Below are positions 18,187 to 26,378 of a stretch of DNA of 54,547 nucleotides, in pieces. Within the stretch, counting starts at the first letter, position 1. Each line of letters begins with the position of its first letter. Under the pieces are notes generated by a model. That model was not told where the DNA came from, searched no databases, and saw nothing but the letters and a program-made list of their open reading frames with translations. Source of the stretch: CAZUNO01 sp964621445 [NCBI: Candidatus Hadarchaeota archaeon] (GTDB taxonomy: Archaea; CAYQAE01; CAYVLA01); NCBI GenBank assembly GCA_964621445.1, contig CAZUNO010000020.1, positions 1-54,547 of the forward strand, in the 5' to 3' direction. The translations under genes and the position numbers were made by a program.

Positions 18187-19410
18187 ATGTTGAAGATTGC
18201 TTCGGCATGCCTCATTTTTTCGGTAATTTTGCTGGTGCCCGTTTGCTGCAGCGAACAGAGGATAAAGCTACTGTGGACTGGACGGGCAGTTCCCGGTTAC
18301 CCGCTTCCCGGGTGGTTTATGAGCGAACCTCTAGTTGATTTCTTCCAGGTGCCCTCCCGTGATGATATTGGTATATTGGGTGGAGAGGATGAGGTAAGGC
18401 GCTTTATCAGGCTTTACTTTCCCCGCACCTATGAGCAGCTTGAGACCTACGATTTCTTCCTCATGGATTCGGTGAATATCTGGAACTTCGAGGATAGGCA
18501 AGTGAAGTGGATGAAGGAGGCCATTGCCTCAGGTTCAGGGGGAATGAATACCTGTTCGGTTATGTCAATTTCGGCCCACAGGCACATTCCATGGAGTGAA
18601 TCGGTACTACAGGAGGCATTCCCGAATGATGCACCCTCGGTGTGCGCAAGACCTGCAGTTGGATTTCCAAATACTTTCAAGAGAATCAGGGTGAACAAGG
18701 ATTTCCCGGAACCGGTGCTCACCCCTTTCATACCGCTGGGAATAGAGAGACTGAGGGGCTCATATACAACCTGGATTATCATACCCAGGCAGGGAGCTAG
18801 GACCATGGCCTACTTTGTTGGAAATTATCCTGCAACGCTTGGTGAGGAACCCCCTTTCATCATTGCCTGGGATTACGGAAAGGGAAGAACCATGACAACC
18901 GGCGACATCGGCTGGTGGGTGAGGCTTGGAGCTGCCGCAGAGCCCAATCCCTACGCCCAGGATATTCTAATGAACATGATATTCTATGCAACCCGGAGGA
19001 AAGTTGTTACCGATGTTCTCCTTTACCATGAGGTTAGAACTTCACTATTGGGCTTCCATAGGCGCCTGGTTTCCCTCATGGATCTGATAGATTTCGTTGA
19101 GGGTTTCGGAGCAGATACCGGGGGGCTAATGGAGAGAGCCGACGATATCAAGGAGCTTGGAAATTCGGCCCGTTCAAGTTACCTGGAGCAGGATTTCGAC
19201 GCCGTGGAGCGTACCATGGACCTGGCATCCAAAGCTTTCGCTGAGGCTGAATCGGAGGCCATAAGGGTCAAGGACGGGGCACTATTCTGGATCTATTTGG
19301 TAGAGTGGTTGGTGATAAGTGGGGTGTCCATGGTCTCCGGGTTCATCATATGGTCCTTGATGATCAAGCGTAAGCTTTACAGGGAAGTCTCGGCAACTAG
19401 AATGCAGTAA
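18187..19410 (+). CDS. Membrane-anchored extracytoplasmic GATase1-like protein, paralogue 1
   Basis: This 407-aa protein has a signal peptide (M-L-K-I-A-S-A-C-L-I-F-S...), an extracytoplasmic domain and one C-terminal helix (~373-395) ending in a basic tail. The ATG at 18187 is preferred over an upstream TTG (18163) because the signal peptide begins there and CTTATTG lies ~26 nt upstream. Family signatures are R-x-Y-F-P-R-x-Y (~78), E-A-F-P-N-D-A (~149), I-I-P-R-Q-G-A (~199) and W-D-Y-G-K-G-R-T (~230). F-G-A-D-T then starts a helical stalk, followed by E-W-L-V-I-S-G-V-S in the anchor. W-x-Y-G-x-G-R is reminiscent of GATase1-like/ThuA-type domains. No catalytic Cys-His-Glu triad is obvious. 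Function is unknown; sensing or binding is a guess. Confidence 0.75.
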   Translation: MLKIASACLIFSVILLVPVCCSEQRIKLLWTGRAVPGYPLPGWFMSEPLVDFFQVPSRDDIGILGGEDEVRRFIRLYFPRTYEQLETYDFFLMDSVNIWNFEDRQVKWMKEAIASGSGGMNTCSVMSISAHRHIPWSESVLQEAFPNDAPSVCARPAVGFPNTFKRIRVNKDFPEPVLTPFIPLGIERLRGSYTTWIIIPRQGARTMAYFVGNYPATLGEEPPFIIAWDYGKGRTMTTGDIGWWVRLGAAAEPNPYAQDILMNMIFYATRRKVVTDVLLYHEVRTSLLGFHRRLVSLMDLIDFVEGFGADTGGLMERADDIKELGNSARSSYLEQDFDAVERTMDLASKAFAEAESEAIRVKDGALFWIYLVEWLVISGVSMVSGFIIWSLMIKRKLYREVSATRMQ

Positions 19411-19436
19411 ATAATTCACCGTCTGGGGAAGTTATT

Positions 19437-20333
19437 CTGGTAAATACAGATTGGAGACGCCATCCCAAGAACCCGGTTCTAAAACTCCGTCCTGGCAGGT
19501 TTGATTCCAATCATATCCATGCACCAATGGTATTTCGCGAGGGATCCACATACCGTATGCTTTACTCAGGTAGTGACAGGGACGAAAACCGATATCATCG
19601 AATCGGTTATGCACATAGTGAAGATAGCGTGATTTGGCAAAGGCTCTCTAACCCCGTGCTCGTCCCCAAATCAGTTGGGGAGTATTACACCTGCCCCGCC
19701 CTTCTTAGAAATATCGATGGGACGGTTAGAAAGGAGGAGGGGTTCTACAGAATGTGGCTTTCGGGAAGACCGGATGACCCCTATATACTTCACGCGAAGA
19801 GCAAGGACGGCCTGGAATGGCATCTAGAGCCGGATAATCACCTGAATATTAATGCCTATAGCCCAAATGTCATTTTTGATGATGGTATTTACAGGATGTG
19901 GTTTACCTCTATCGGGAAGAGCGGAGAGATGAGCATAGCTTACGCGGAAAGCGGGGATGGGATAAGCTGGGAAGCGGTCGCCCGGAGCAGGGTTCGATCT
20001 ACGGAGGGATGGGAACAGGAAAACTTGCTATATTCATTTGTCATCATGAGGTATGGCAAGTTCGAGATGTACTACACCTCCTACGGGGAGACATGTGAGA
20101 TCGAGGTAGCGATAAGCAAGGATGGCTTCCAGTGGAGAAAGGCGGAGGGACCGATAATCTCCCCGGATCCTAAAAGTTCATGGGATATTTTGTATTGTTC
20201 AAAGGCCTGCGTAGTTACTGAGACCAAAGGCCGGGACAAGCTATACTATGCCTCCAGAATAGATATGCGCCACAAGTATTATGCCATAGGTTTGGCAGTG
20301 GATATGGCTGGGAATGGTCGATCGATTCAATAG
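19437..20333 (+). CDS. GH43/GH32-like five-bladed propeller, cytoplasmic; start codon unclear
   Basis: The clear family N-terminus W-R-R-H-P-K-N-P-V-L...F-D-S-N-H-I-H-A-P-M-V-F lies upstream of the first canonical start (ATG 19527). The frame is open from 19401 with no ATG, GTG or TTG before 19527; CTG 19437 or ATT 19434 are the only near-cognate options, and I use 19437 as a placeholder. The ~299-residue product has repeated Y-R-M-W-F/L-S-G and S-K-D-G-L-E-W strands (near 45, 95, 135 and 185 aa), as in GH43/GH32/GH130-like glycosidase or phosphorylase propellers. There is no signal peptide. It overlaps or abuts the end of GATase1-like paralogue 1, implying coupled expression. The substrate is unknown. 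Confidence 0.72.
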   Translation: MVNTDWRRHPKNPVLKLRPGRFDSNHIHAPMVFREGSTYRMLYSGSDRDENRYHRIGYAHSEDSVIWQRLSNPVLVPKSVGEYYTCPALLRNIDGTVRKEEGFYRMWLSGRPDDPYILHAKSKDGLEWHLEPDNHLNINAYSPNVIFDDGIYRMWFTSIGKSGEMSIAYAESGDGISWEAVARSRVRSTEGWEQENLLYSFVIMRYGKFEMYYTSYGETCEIEVAISKDGFQWRKAEGPIISPDPKSSWDILYCSKACVVTETKGRDKLYYASRIDMRHKYYAIGLAVDMAGNGRSIQ

Positions 20334-20367
20334 CCAGACCAGGGTATGAATCGGATGGGACTAAACG

Positions 20368-20373
20368 TTAAAA
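20368..20373 (+). promoter_or_regulatory. TATA-like box for the 699-aa protein gene
   Basis: TTAAAA is centred about 30 nt before the GTG start at 20401, in the 67-bp gap after the propeller gene. Confidence 0.4.
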
Positions 20374-20400
20374 GGTCGATCGATCGCCTAATGCCAGGCT

Positions 20401-22500
20401 GTGGAAGGGTTGAAATTAATCGGTAAAGAAGCTAGGGAGGGGCAGATTCTTGGTATGCCAGGCCTAACCGGTCGGTATATCCATACAGGGGGCAAAGATC
20501 TCCCACCCAATAACGTTCGGAGACTGGAGATCAATCTAGGTAAGGTCGAGGGCGATCACCAATGGACCCATCTATGTGCAATGAAGGAGAATGGGCGGAG
20601 ATTCACGGTATCCCTGCTGTCCAGTATTTTCCCTCCCAGGACCCTGTCGAAAGCATATGAGTCTATTAAGCGCTATGCGCTGGACCAGGAGGAATTCCCG
20701 GCAGTTGAGTTTTGGGACCAGGGCACCGGAGGTCCAGTTCTCCCGGAGCTGGGGATCTGGGAATACCTGATGCCCGACTTCTCCCAGGATAAGGCAAGGG
20801 GGCCGTTTCCAGACAAGATGAACTACCTGGGACACCGCTATGTCTTGGATCGGGAATTGGAACGGGAATACGCCCCACCGACGGATTCTATCGTATTGAA
20901 TCTGGACACCGGGGTAATGATAGGGCCTGCCCATAACACCCGGCAGAAAAACGAGGAAAGAAGATACGATGGTAGCGATTATGAGCTGATGGATCTCTGT
21001 GAAGAAGATTACCGGAAAATGATGGATTCTGGCATGAATCTACTGCGAGTCAATCAGGAACAGGTAGAATGGATCAGGAATAAGGGGGCATTCTACTGGG
21101 GGCTAGCCGCCGATGAGATCTCCTATCCCGAGGAACTATACCGAAGCAATTACTTGGGACCAACCATATTCATGGACGAGCCGGCAGTTCGAACCAGGGA
21201 CGGAATAATCAGGCCAAGGCTGGACCAGGAAGAGGGGTTGGGTCACCGACTTACCGTGGATACGGTTCTCAAGGAATTCCAGGATTATTTTGCAAAGCAA
21301 AAGGAATCGGGAGCTCCTACCAGATTATTGGAGGGCCTCTCTTCAAGGCCCGATGTTGACATAGGTAGAATGGACTTCAAACAGGTTAACCTATTCAGCT
21401 GGGAAACGATGATCAGTTCTGCCCTGTTCCAGCTATTCGGCCAGGGAGAACCTCCATCTGCCATGGTTTTTGAGCCACCCGGGCAGTTCGGGGCCATGAG
21501 AACGCTGCCGGAGTTTAATATGAGCTATGGATGTCAGCTACCCGTCGATGATCCCAAGGTCCTTACGGATATCATATATAGCTTCCTGAGGGGCGCCGCT
21601 AGAGTAACCGGTAGCCGATGGGGCATGAGTATTTACGGGGGAATTGACGCAGCTGACTCCTATTGGTTCCAAACCCACGCTTATGATCTTGGAGCGTCCC
21701 TTTTCCTTTTCTGGGATAGCCATGAATTGGCCTGTGTTCCTTTTGGGGAGTGCCTCTCCCTGGCTAGGAATCTCAGCCTCCATGCTCGAAATCATCCCCA
21801 CCGTGATTTGGAGGCCTTAAAGGCTAGAGCCGAGGTGGCCCTGGTCATTCCGTCCGGATATAACCTCGGCCACATTGACATGGGGAGAGGGAACCTGTGG
21901 GGGTTGGCTCAGTTGAATCTGGAGCGTCGCAACCAATACGGGGTTAAATACCGAACGGTCATGCGAAATCTGTTCACGGAGATCGAAAGGTATGTGCGCC
22001 TGGGACAGTCGTTTGACCTCTTTTGGGATATCCCCGCCGCCCAAATTTCGGGGTACCGGGAAGTGACCAGGATAAAGGAGGACGGAGGGGTTAATGTGGA
22101 TAGGGATGGATCAATTTCCTGTCTCAATGGACCTAGGAAACCCACCCGTCCAGGTGGCAAGGGACCCAGCCTCACGCTCGATCTGCAGATCGAAGGTGAT
22201 GTCCCTGCCACCATTTCTGCCCGGGCGGGTATAGAGGAATCTAGGGCCCCCGTGTTTTACACGCCGGGTAGAAACTTGGAAGGAATTTACAAGAATGAGC
22301 TAGTGATGTGGGAGCTTTTCGGTCCAGAGGAGGGTTATTGCTTTCTGAACAGGAAGGAATCTGTTCTACAGGTAAGCGATGGTATTTCCGTTGAAATCAA
22401 GTTCAATTTACGGGAGGCCGGGAACTACCGCCTGAGAGCAGCGACCTGTGATGTGTCCGGCCGTACGTCCGTTGTATGGAAAAAGTTCCGCCTGGGATGA
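20401..22500 (+). CDS. Putative glycoside hydrolase-like protein, 699 aa
   Basis: This is a 699-aa cytoplasmic protein without a signal peptide. The start is a GTG (TAA lies four codons upstream). It has an N-terminal beta-rich segment (~1-180) and a probable TIM barrel (~190-510), with acidic strand ends such as Y-W-G-L-A-A-D-E-I-S (~238-247), T-I-F-M-D-E-P-A (~258-265), S-I-Y-G-G-I-D-A-A-D-S-Y-W and L-F-L-F-W-D-S-H-E. A C-terminal beta-sandwich (~580-699) follows. The paired D-E carboxylates suggest a retaining or inverting glycosidase, but I do not recognise a family. It is followed after 110 nt by a Gfo/Idh/MocA oxidoreductase, a common pairing in sugar catabolic loci. Function is inferred from fold and context only. 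Confidence 0.6.
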   Translation: MEGLKLIGKEAREGQILGMPGLTGRYIHTGGKDLPPNNVRRLEINLGKVEGDHQWTHLCAMKENGRRFTVSLLSSIFPPRTLSKAYESIKRYALDQEEFPAVEFWDQGTGGPVLPELGIWEYLMPDFSQDKARGPFPDKMNYLGHRYVLDRELEREYAPPTDSIVLNLDTGVMIGPAHNTRQKNEERRYDGSDYELMDLCEEDYRKMMDSGMNLLRVNQEQVEWIRNKGAFYWGLAADEISYPEELYRSNYLGPTIFMDEPAVRTRDGIIRPRLDQEEGLGHRLTVDTVLKEFQDYFAKQKESGAPTRLLEGLSSRPDVDIGRMDFKQVNLFSWETMISSALFQLFGQGEPPSAMVFEPPGQFGAMRTLPEFNMSYGCQLPVDDPKVLTDIIYSFLRGAARVTGSRWGMSIYGGIDAADSYWFQTHAYDLGASLFLFWDSHELACVPFGECLSLARNLSLHARNHPHRDLEALKARAEVALVIPSGYNLGHIDMGRGNLWGLAQLNLERRNQYGVKYRTVMRNLFTEIERYVRLGQSFDLFWDIPAAQISGYREVTRIKEDGGVNVDRDGSISCLNGPRKPTRPGGKGPSLTLDLQIEGDVPATISARAGIEESRAPVFYTPGRNLEGIYKNELVMWELFGPEEGYCFLNRKESVLQVSDGISVEIKFNLREAGNYRLRAATCDVSGRTSVVWKKFRLG

Positions 22501-22610
22501 GTAGAATTTTCTTTTCAAGGATCTTTTGGGCGCTCGGTAGGTGCTTGGACAGGTAAGACTTTTGTTAATGGTAAACGATTCTGAGAACCTGATGAAGTAG
22601 TGGTGTGCTG

Positions 22611-23636
22611 ATGGAAAAGATGAAAACAGGCCTGATAGGTGCCGGAGGAAGAGGAATGAATCATGCAAGGGCGTTAGCGGCCAGCCCCAGGATCGACTTT
22701 TCGGCCATCTGCGACTTGGACGCTGCCAGAGCCCAAAAAGCCGCGGAGAAGCACGACGTTGATGCCTATACTAGCACCGAGGAGATGCTGGAGCAGGACA
22801 TTGAGTCGGTTGTCATCGTCACCCAGGCAAGAAATCATGCAAAGCTATCTATCCAGGCCCTGGAGGCCGGGAAGAACGTTCTCTGCGAGAAACCAATAGC
22901 GGACAGCATCGAGAATGGATACAAGATGGTGAAGGCGGCTCGGTCAAGTGGTCTCAAGGCTGCCATTGGCTACCAGCGCCGTTTCGATCCTATGTTCTGG
23001 ACCATGAAGAAGGTTTCCCGGGATCTGGACCCTCTTCAAATAACCCTCACCGGCCAGAGAGGTATCTTCCTTGAGAAATATCTGCGCCCGGGGAGTGCCT
23101 ACGGGATAATGGATGCAGCCTGCCATCAAATAGACCTCGTAAACTGGCTGATTGGCCGCTCACCTACGGCAGTTAGCGGAAGCATTAGAAGCGGTATATT
23201 TACACCTACTGATGCCATAGACACGGCGAGCGTTCAGATCGAATACGGGCCCGAAAATGATGAAAGAACCGGAAATGTTATCGTCAGTATGGGTGGTCCC
23301 GGTTTGACCAACTTCTGTCATCTAGTCGGGAAGAATGGAAACGCTGAGGGTGATGGGGATAAGAACATCAAGATTACTAGTGTTACCTTTGATGAAAACG
23401 CCGGAAGAGAGAAGGAAAGACAGGTGACCGAGGGAAGATTGGTGGAACATGATGTTCTCAGCGATGGAAATTCCACCATGGCCCTCGAAGAGGCCTTTAC
23501 GGATTGTGTGCAGGGAGAGGCGAGTGAGATAGCCACCTTCCAGGATGGACTCGATGCACTATTGGTCCTGGAGGCGACATCCATATCCTCTAAGCGGGGG
23601 GACAAGGTCGATCTTCAGGACATGCTGCCTGATTGA
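22611..23636 (+). CDS. Gfo/Idh/MocA-family oxidoreductase
   Basis: This is a 341-aa protein starting at ATG 22611 (GTG 22605 or ATG 22620 are alternatives). The N-terminal NAD(P)-binding motif is T-G-L-I-G-A-G-G-R-G (~5-14). The family hallmark E-K-P-I-A is at ~94-98. The catalytic-region segment D-A-A-C-H-Q-I-D-L-V-N-W-L (~169-181) carries the His-x-x-Asp pattern. Such enzymes oxidise or reduce sugars, inositols or sugar nucleotides, or act as redox-assisted glycosidases. Located between two hydrolase-like and surface-protein genes, it probably handles a sugar released in the cytoplasm. Confidence 0.9.
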   Translation: MEKMKTGLIGAGGRGMNHARALAASPRIDFSAICDLDAARAQKAAEKHDVDAYTSTEEMLEQDIESVVIVTQARNHAKLSIQALEAGKNVLCEKPIADSIENGYKMVKAARSSGLKAAIGYQRRFDPMFWTMKKVSRDLDPLQITLTGQRGIFLEKYLRPGSAYGIMDAACHQIDLVNWLIGRSPTAVSGSIRSGIFTPTDAIDTASVQIEYGPENDERTGNVIVSMGGPGLTNFCHLVGKNGNAEGDGDKNIKITSVTFDENAGREKERQVTEGRLVEHDVLSDGNSTMALEEAFTDCVQGEASEIATFQDGLDALLVLEATSISSKRGDKVDLQDMLPD

Positions 23637-23718
23637 CGCCGTTTTCGTATCTCCAGGGAGGGTTACTGACGGTTTGAGGGTAAAGAAACATTAGTGATCA
23701 AGATAAGGGGGGTTAGTC

Positions 23719-24969
23719 TTGCCGGGGATTCGGGATATTTGCCTCATCGGTATCTTGGTAATCCTGAGCTCTGCTAACGCCTTCGGCTCATTCGAGGGAG
23801 ATAGTCCCATCGATGTCTTTTATCTGTCCCGTCATGCGGCAAGTGGGTATGCCAAGAATCGTGTGATGACCCCGGATCCCTCCATTAGGGTTGATCCGGT
23901 TCCCATGCCAGGACACCATCTGTTAAAGAGAGGCAAGGATATAGACATGCTAGCCAGAATCATGAGGATATACTTTCCCAGGAATTACCAGCAACTGGTC
24001 CAGGAAAGGGATCTGATAGTCATGTTTGAGGCTCCATGCGGTATGGAGGGGATGTCAAACGCCCAGTTTGATCCAACCTGGATGTCGTGGTTGGTGGATG
24101 GTGTCCGTGAGGAAGGTCTTTCTCTGATAATGATGGGCGGAGATGGCTGCTGGGGAGGAGGACCGGAAGGTACTACCGTCTACAGGTCTTGGGGCGAAAC
24201 CATTTTGGATAGAATCCTTCCATTCAAATCGCTGGGAGGAACTAATCCTCCAAGAGCGGCCTATAATGTACCTGAATTCCTGGATCCTGGCCATCCTTTA
24301 AACCGCCTTCCATGGGCTGAAGCTGGCCCGGTCGAGGTATTGAACAAAGTTGAACCGAAACCAGGGGCCAATCTAATAGCCCAGGCGGTTGGGCGCCGGA
24401 GTACCTATCCCTGGATCGCATCCTGGAGGCAGGGAGAGGGAAATGTGGTGGGGGAGACCCAGATATTCTGGAGCAAGGGTACATCAGATATCATGTTCAA
24501 TGAGTGGGAATGGTATAACGATTTCGTCATTTACCTCATGTACTTCGGGGTGGGGAAGTCCCTGCCCGATGATCTGGAGCTGGTTCATATGTTGCGGGGA
24601 AAGTTCACGACCTATATGATTAGAATATCCCTGCTGGTTTCTCAATTGGAGTTTATCGAGGATTTTGGAGTGAACACCGTGCCTCTCTACGATGACCTGG
24701 AGGCAATTCGTCAGCGTGAGGACAAAGCCCGGGAGTACTACAGAAAGGGAGAATACGATTCAACCCTTGATACTTTTACGGAGATAGATGATATGTGGCA
24801 GGAGCTGGATTCGTCGGCCCTTGAAGCCAAGGATAACGCCTTGGTCTGGGTGTATCTGATCGAGTGGCTTGTGGTCACCGGCGTCTCCCTCACCTCTGGA
24901 GTGGTTCTGTGGATGATCATGATAAACCGGAGAATATACAGAGAAGCTGGGTTGACAAAATGGGCTTAA
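23719..24969 (+). CDS. Membrane-anchored extracytoplasmic GATase1-like protein, paralogue 2
   Basis: This is a 416-aa protein from a TTG start preceded by a G-rich stretch (23707-23712). Signal peptide residues ~1-24 end in A-N-A-F-G-S. Family marks are R-I-Y-F-P-R-N-Y (~82-89), a flexible glycine-rich loop G-G-D-G-C-W-G-G-G (~141), F-G-V-N-T at the start of the helical stalk (~317), and the C-terminal helix with L-I-E-W-L-V-V-T-G-V-S-L-T-S-G followed by R-R-I-Y-R-E. It is the most divergent of the five paralogues: F-P-N-D-A and I-P-R-Q-G are replaced, while the G-G-D-G-C-W-G-G-G loop resembles the nucleophile-elbow region of glutamine-amidotransferase-like domains and includes a Cys. Activity is unproven. 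It is followed after 110 nt by paralogue 3. Confidence 0.75.
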   Translation: MPGIRDICLIGILVILSSANAFGSFEGDSPIDVFYLSRHAASGYAKNRVMTPDPSIRVDPVPMPGHHLLKRGKDIDMLARIMRIYFPRNYQQLVQERDLIVMFEAPCGMEGMSNAQFDPTWMSWLVDGVREEGLSLIMMGGDGCWGGGPEGTTVYRSWGETILDRILPFKSLGGTNPPRAAYNVPEFLDPGHPLNRLPWAEAGPVEVLNKVEPKPGANLIAQAVGRRSTYPWIASWRQGEGNVVGETQIFWSKGTSDIMFNEWEWYNDFVIYLMYFGVGKSLPDDLELVHMLRGKFTTYMIRISLLVSQLEFIEDFGVNTVPLYDDLEAIRQREDKAREYYRKGEYDSTLDTFTEIDDMWQELDSSALEAKDNALVWVYLIEWLVVTGVSLTSGVVLWMIMINRRIYREAGLTKWA

Positions 24970-25079
24970 AATAAGAGTAACCGATATTGCTTGTTCTCCA
25001 CACCGAAAGACCTCTTCTTTTGAGGATGTTGCATATTGAATTTTGAATATCACTTGGTGAAAATCGTTAAGAGGAGCCA

Positions 25080-26345
25080 ATGAACCTATTTCCGGGGATT
25101 GATCCCATCCTAAGGTTGATTTTCCTCCCGGCCTGTTTGATGATCATTAGCCTTTCCCTGGCTCATTCTATTGGGGGCGATGTCTTGGAGGTGCTATGCA
25201 CCGGTCACACCGGATCGATGCCCAGGATGGCGGAACTGCTGGGAAGGGAACCCATGACGGATGCGGTAATTATCCCCACCAGAATTCATGGGGTCACCTC
25301 GGTTACCCCGAGGACTGTTCGAAGATATATGAGGCTGTATTTCCCAAGAAGCCTCCAGGACCTAGTCGAGAGTTACGATTTTCTATTGTTGAGGGGAATC
25401 GACTGCTATTACTTCACCACTGATCAGCTAGAGTGGATGAGAAAGGCGATACGGGATTCTGGAATTGGTGGTCTTCAGGATAGATCGGTCATGAGTAGCG
25501 TTTCCGTCTATTCCAGGGCCTGGGCGGAGTCCAGGACCTCCGATGCCTTCCCAAATGATGCAGACGCCGTTGTGGAGGCCAATTATGCAAGGCATGGTAC
25601 CATGGAGGTGATCATGAACGAGGATCCTTCCCTTTCACCGATATTTACGCCCTACAAGGACCTCCTCTCATATAGGGTCGGCAACAAGGGTTACACGTTG
25701 ATGATTCCCAGGGAGGGATCTCATACGTATTTGCGGTCGAGTATAGCTGCATATTCAGACTTCGCCTACCCGGAGCCCGGGGTCTTTCCCCACACCCTTG
25801 GATGGCGATACGGTAAGGGATACACGTGGTCCCTCATGGACTATAGCGGGAGTGGATTTTGGGGCTCGGCGATAAATCCTTACGGAATGGATGCCTATTT
25901 TGGCATGCTAATGTACAGCACAGGGAGGGATCTCCCCGAGGATGTTGTAATGGTCCACAAATTGAGAATGGATTTCCACCAATACGGCGATCAGAAGTCA
26001 TTCATATATTCGATGATGAGCTTCGCGGAAAGATTCGGGGCAAATACCAACTCCTTGGAGATGGAGATTAAGGAGATGGATAAGGAGTGGAGGCGGTCAC
26101 GTGAACTCTATTTGGATCAGGAATACCAGTCAGCCGGGGTCATCCTTGAGAGCATTCTAAACGACCTGTCATTGCTGAGGGAAAAGGCCCTGAAAGCCAA
26201 AGACCGGGCATTGATGTGGATCTACATAATCGAATGGCTGGTCATATCGGGGACATCGCTGTCGGCTGGGTTTGCCATCTGGACCCTGATGGTGAAAAAG
26301 CGATTGTACAGAGAGGTTTCAGCGACGAAACTTGGCCGTTTATGA
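25080..26345 (+). CDS. Membrane-anchored extracytoplasmic GATase1-like protein, paralogue 3
   Basis: This is a 421-aa protein beginning at ATG 25080 with GAGGAG just upstream. It has a signal peptide (~1-28). Family marks are R-L-Y-F-P-R-S-L (~84), D-A-F-P-N-D-A-D-A (~157), M-I-P-R-E-G-S (~208), W-R-Y-G-K-G-Y-T-W (~243), F-G-A-N-T-N-S-L (~319) and the anchor I-I-E-W-L-V-I-S-G-T-S-L-S-A-G-F followed by K-K-R-L-Y-R-E-V. It is closest by eye to the broken paralogue 5 (shared G-M-D-A-Y-F-G-M-L-M-Y and D-V-V-M-V-H segments). Adjacent to paralogue 2 on the same strand, it probably arose by tandem duplication and divergence. Function is unknown. Confidence 0.78.
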   Translation: MNLFPGIDPILRLIFLPACLMIISLSLAHSIGGDVLEVLCTGHTGSMPRMAELLGREPMTDAVIIPTRIHGVTSVTPRTVRRYMRLYFPRSLQDLVESYDFLLLRGIDCYYFTTDQLEWMRKAIRDSGIGGLQDRSVMSSVSVYSRAWAESRTSDAFPNDADAVVEANYARHGTMEVIMNEDPSLSPIFTPYKDLLSYRVGNKGYTLMIPREGSHTYLRSSIAAYSDFAYPEPGVFPHTLGWRYGKGYTWSLMDYSGSGFWGSAINPYGMDAYFGMLMYSTGRDLPEDVVMVHKLRMDFHQYGDQKSFIYSMMSFAERFGANTNSLEMEIKEMDKEWRRSRELYLDQEYQSAGVILESILNDLSLLREKALKAKDRALMWIYIIEWLVISGTSLSAGFAIWTLMVKKRLYREVSATKLGRL

Positions 26346-26378
26346 CGCGGGCTTGAGAAGATGGGAGGGAAGAATTTA

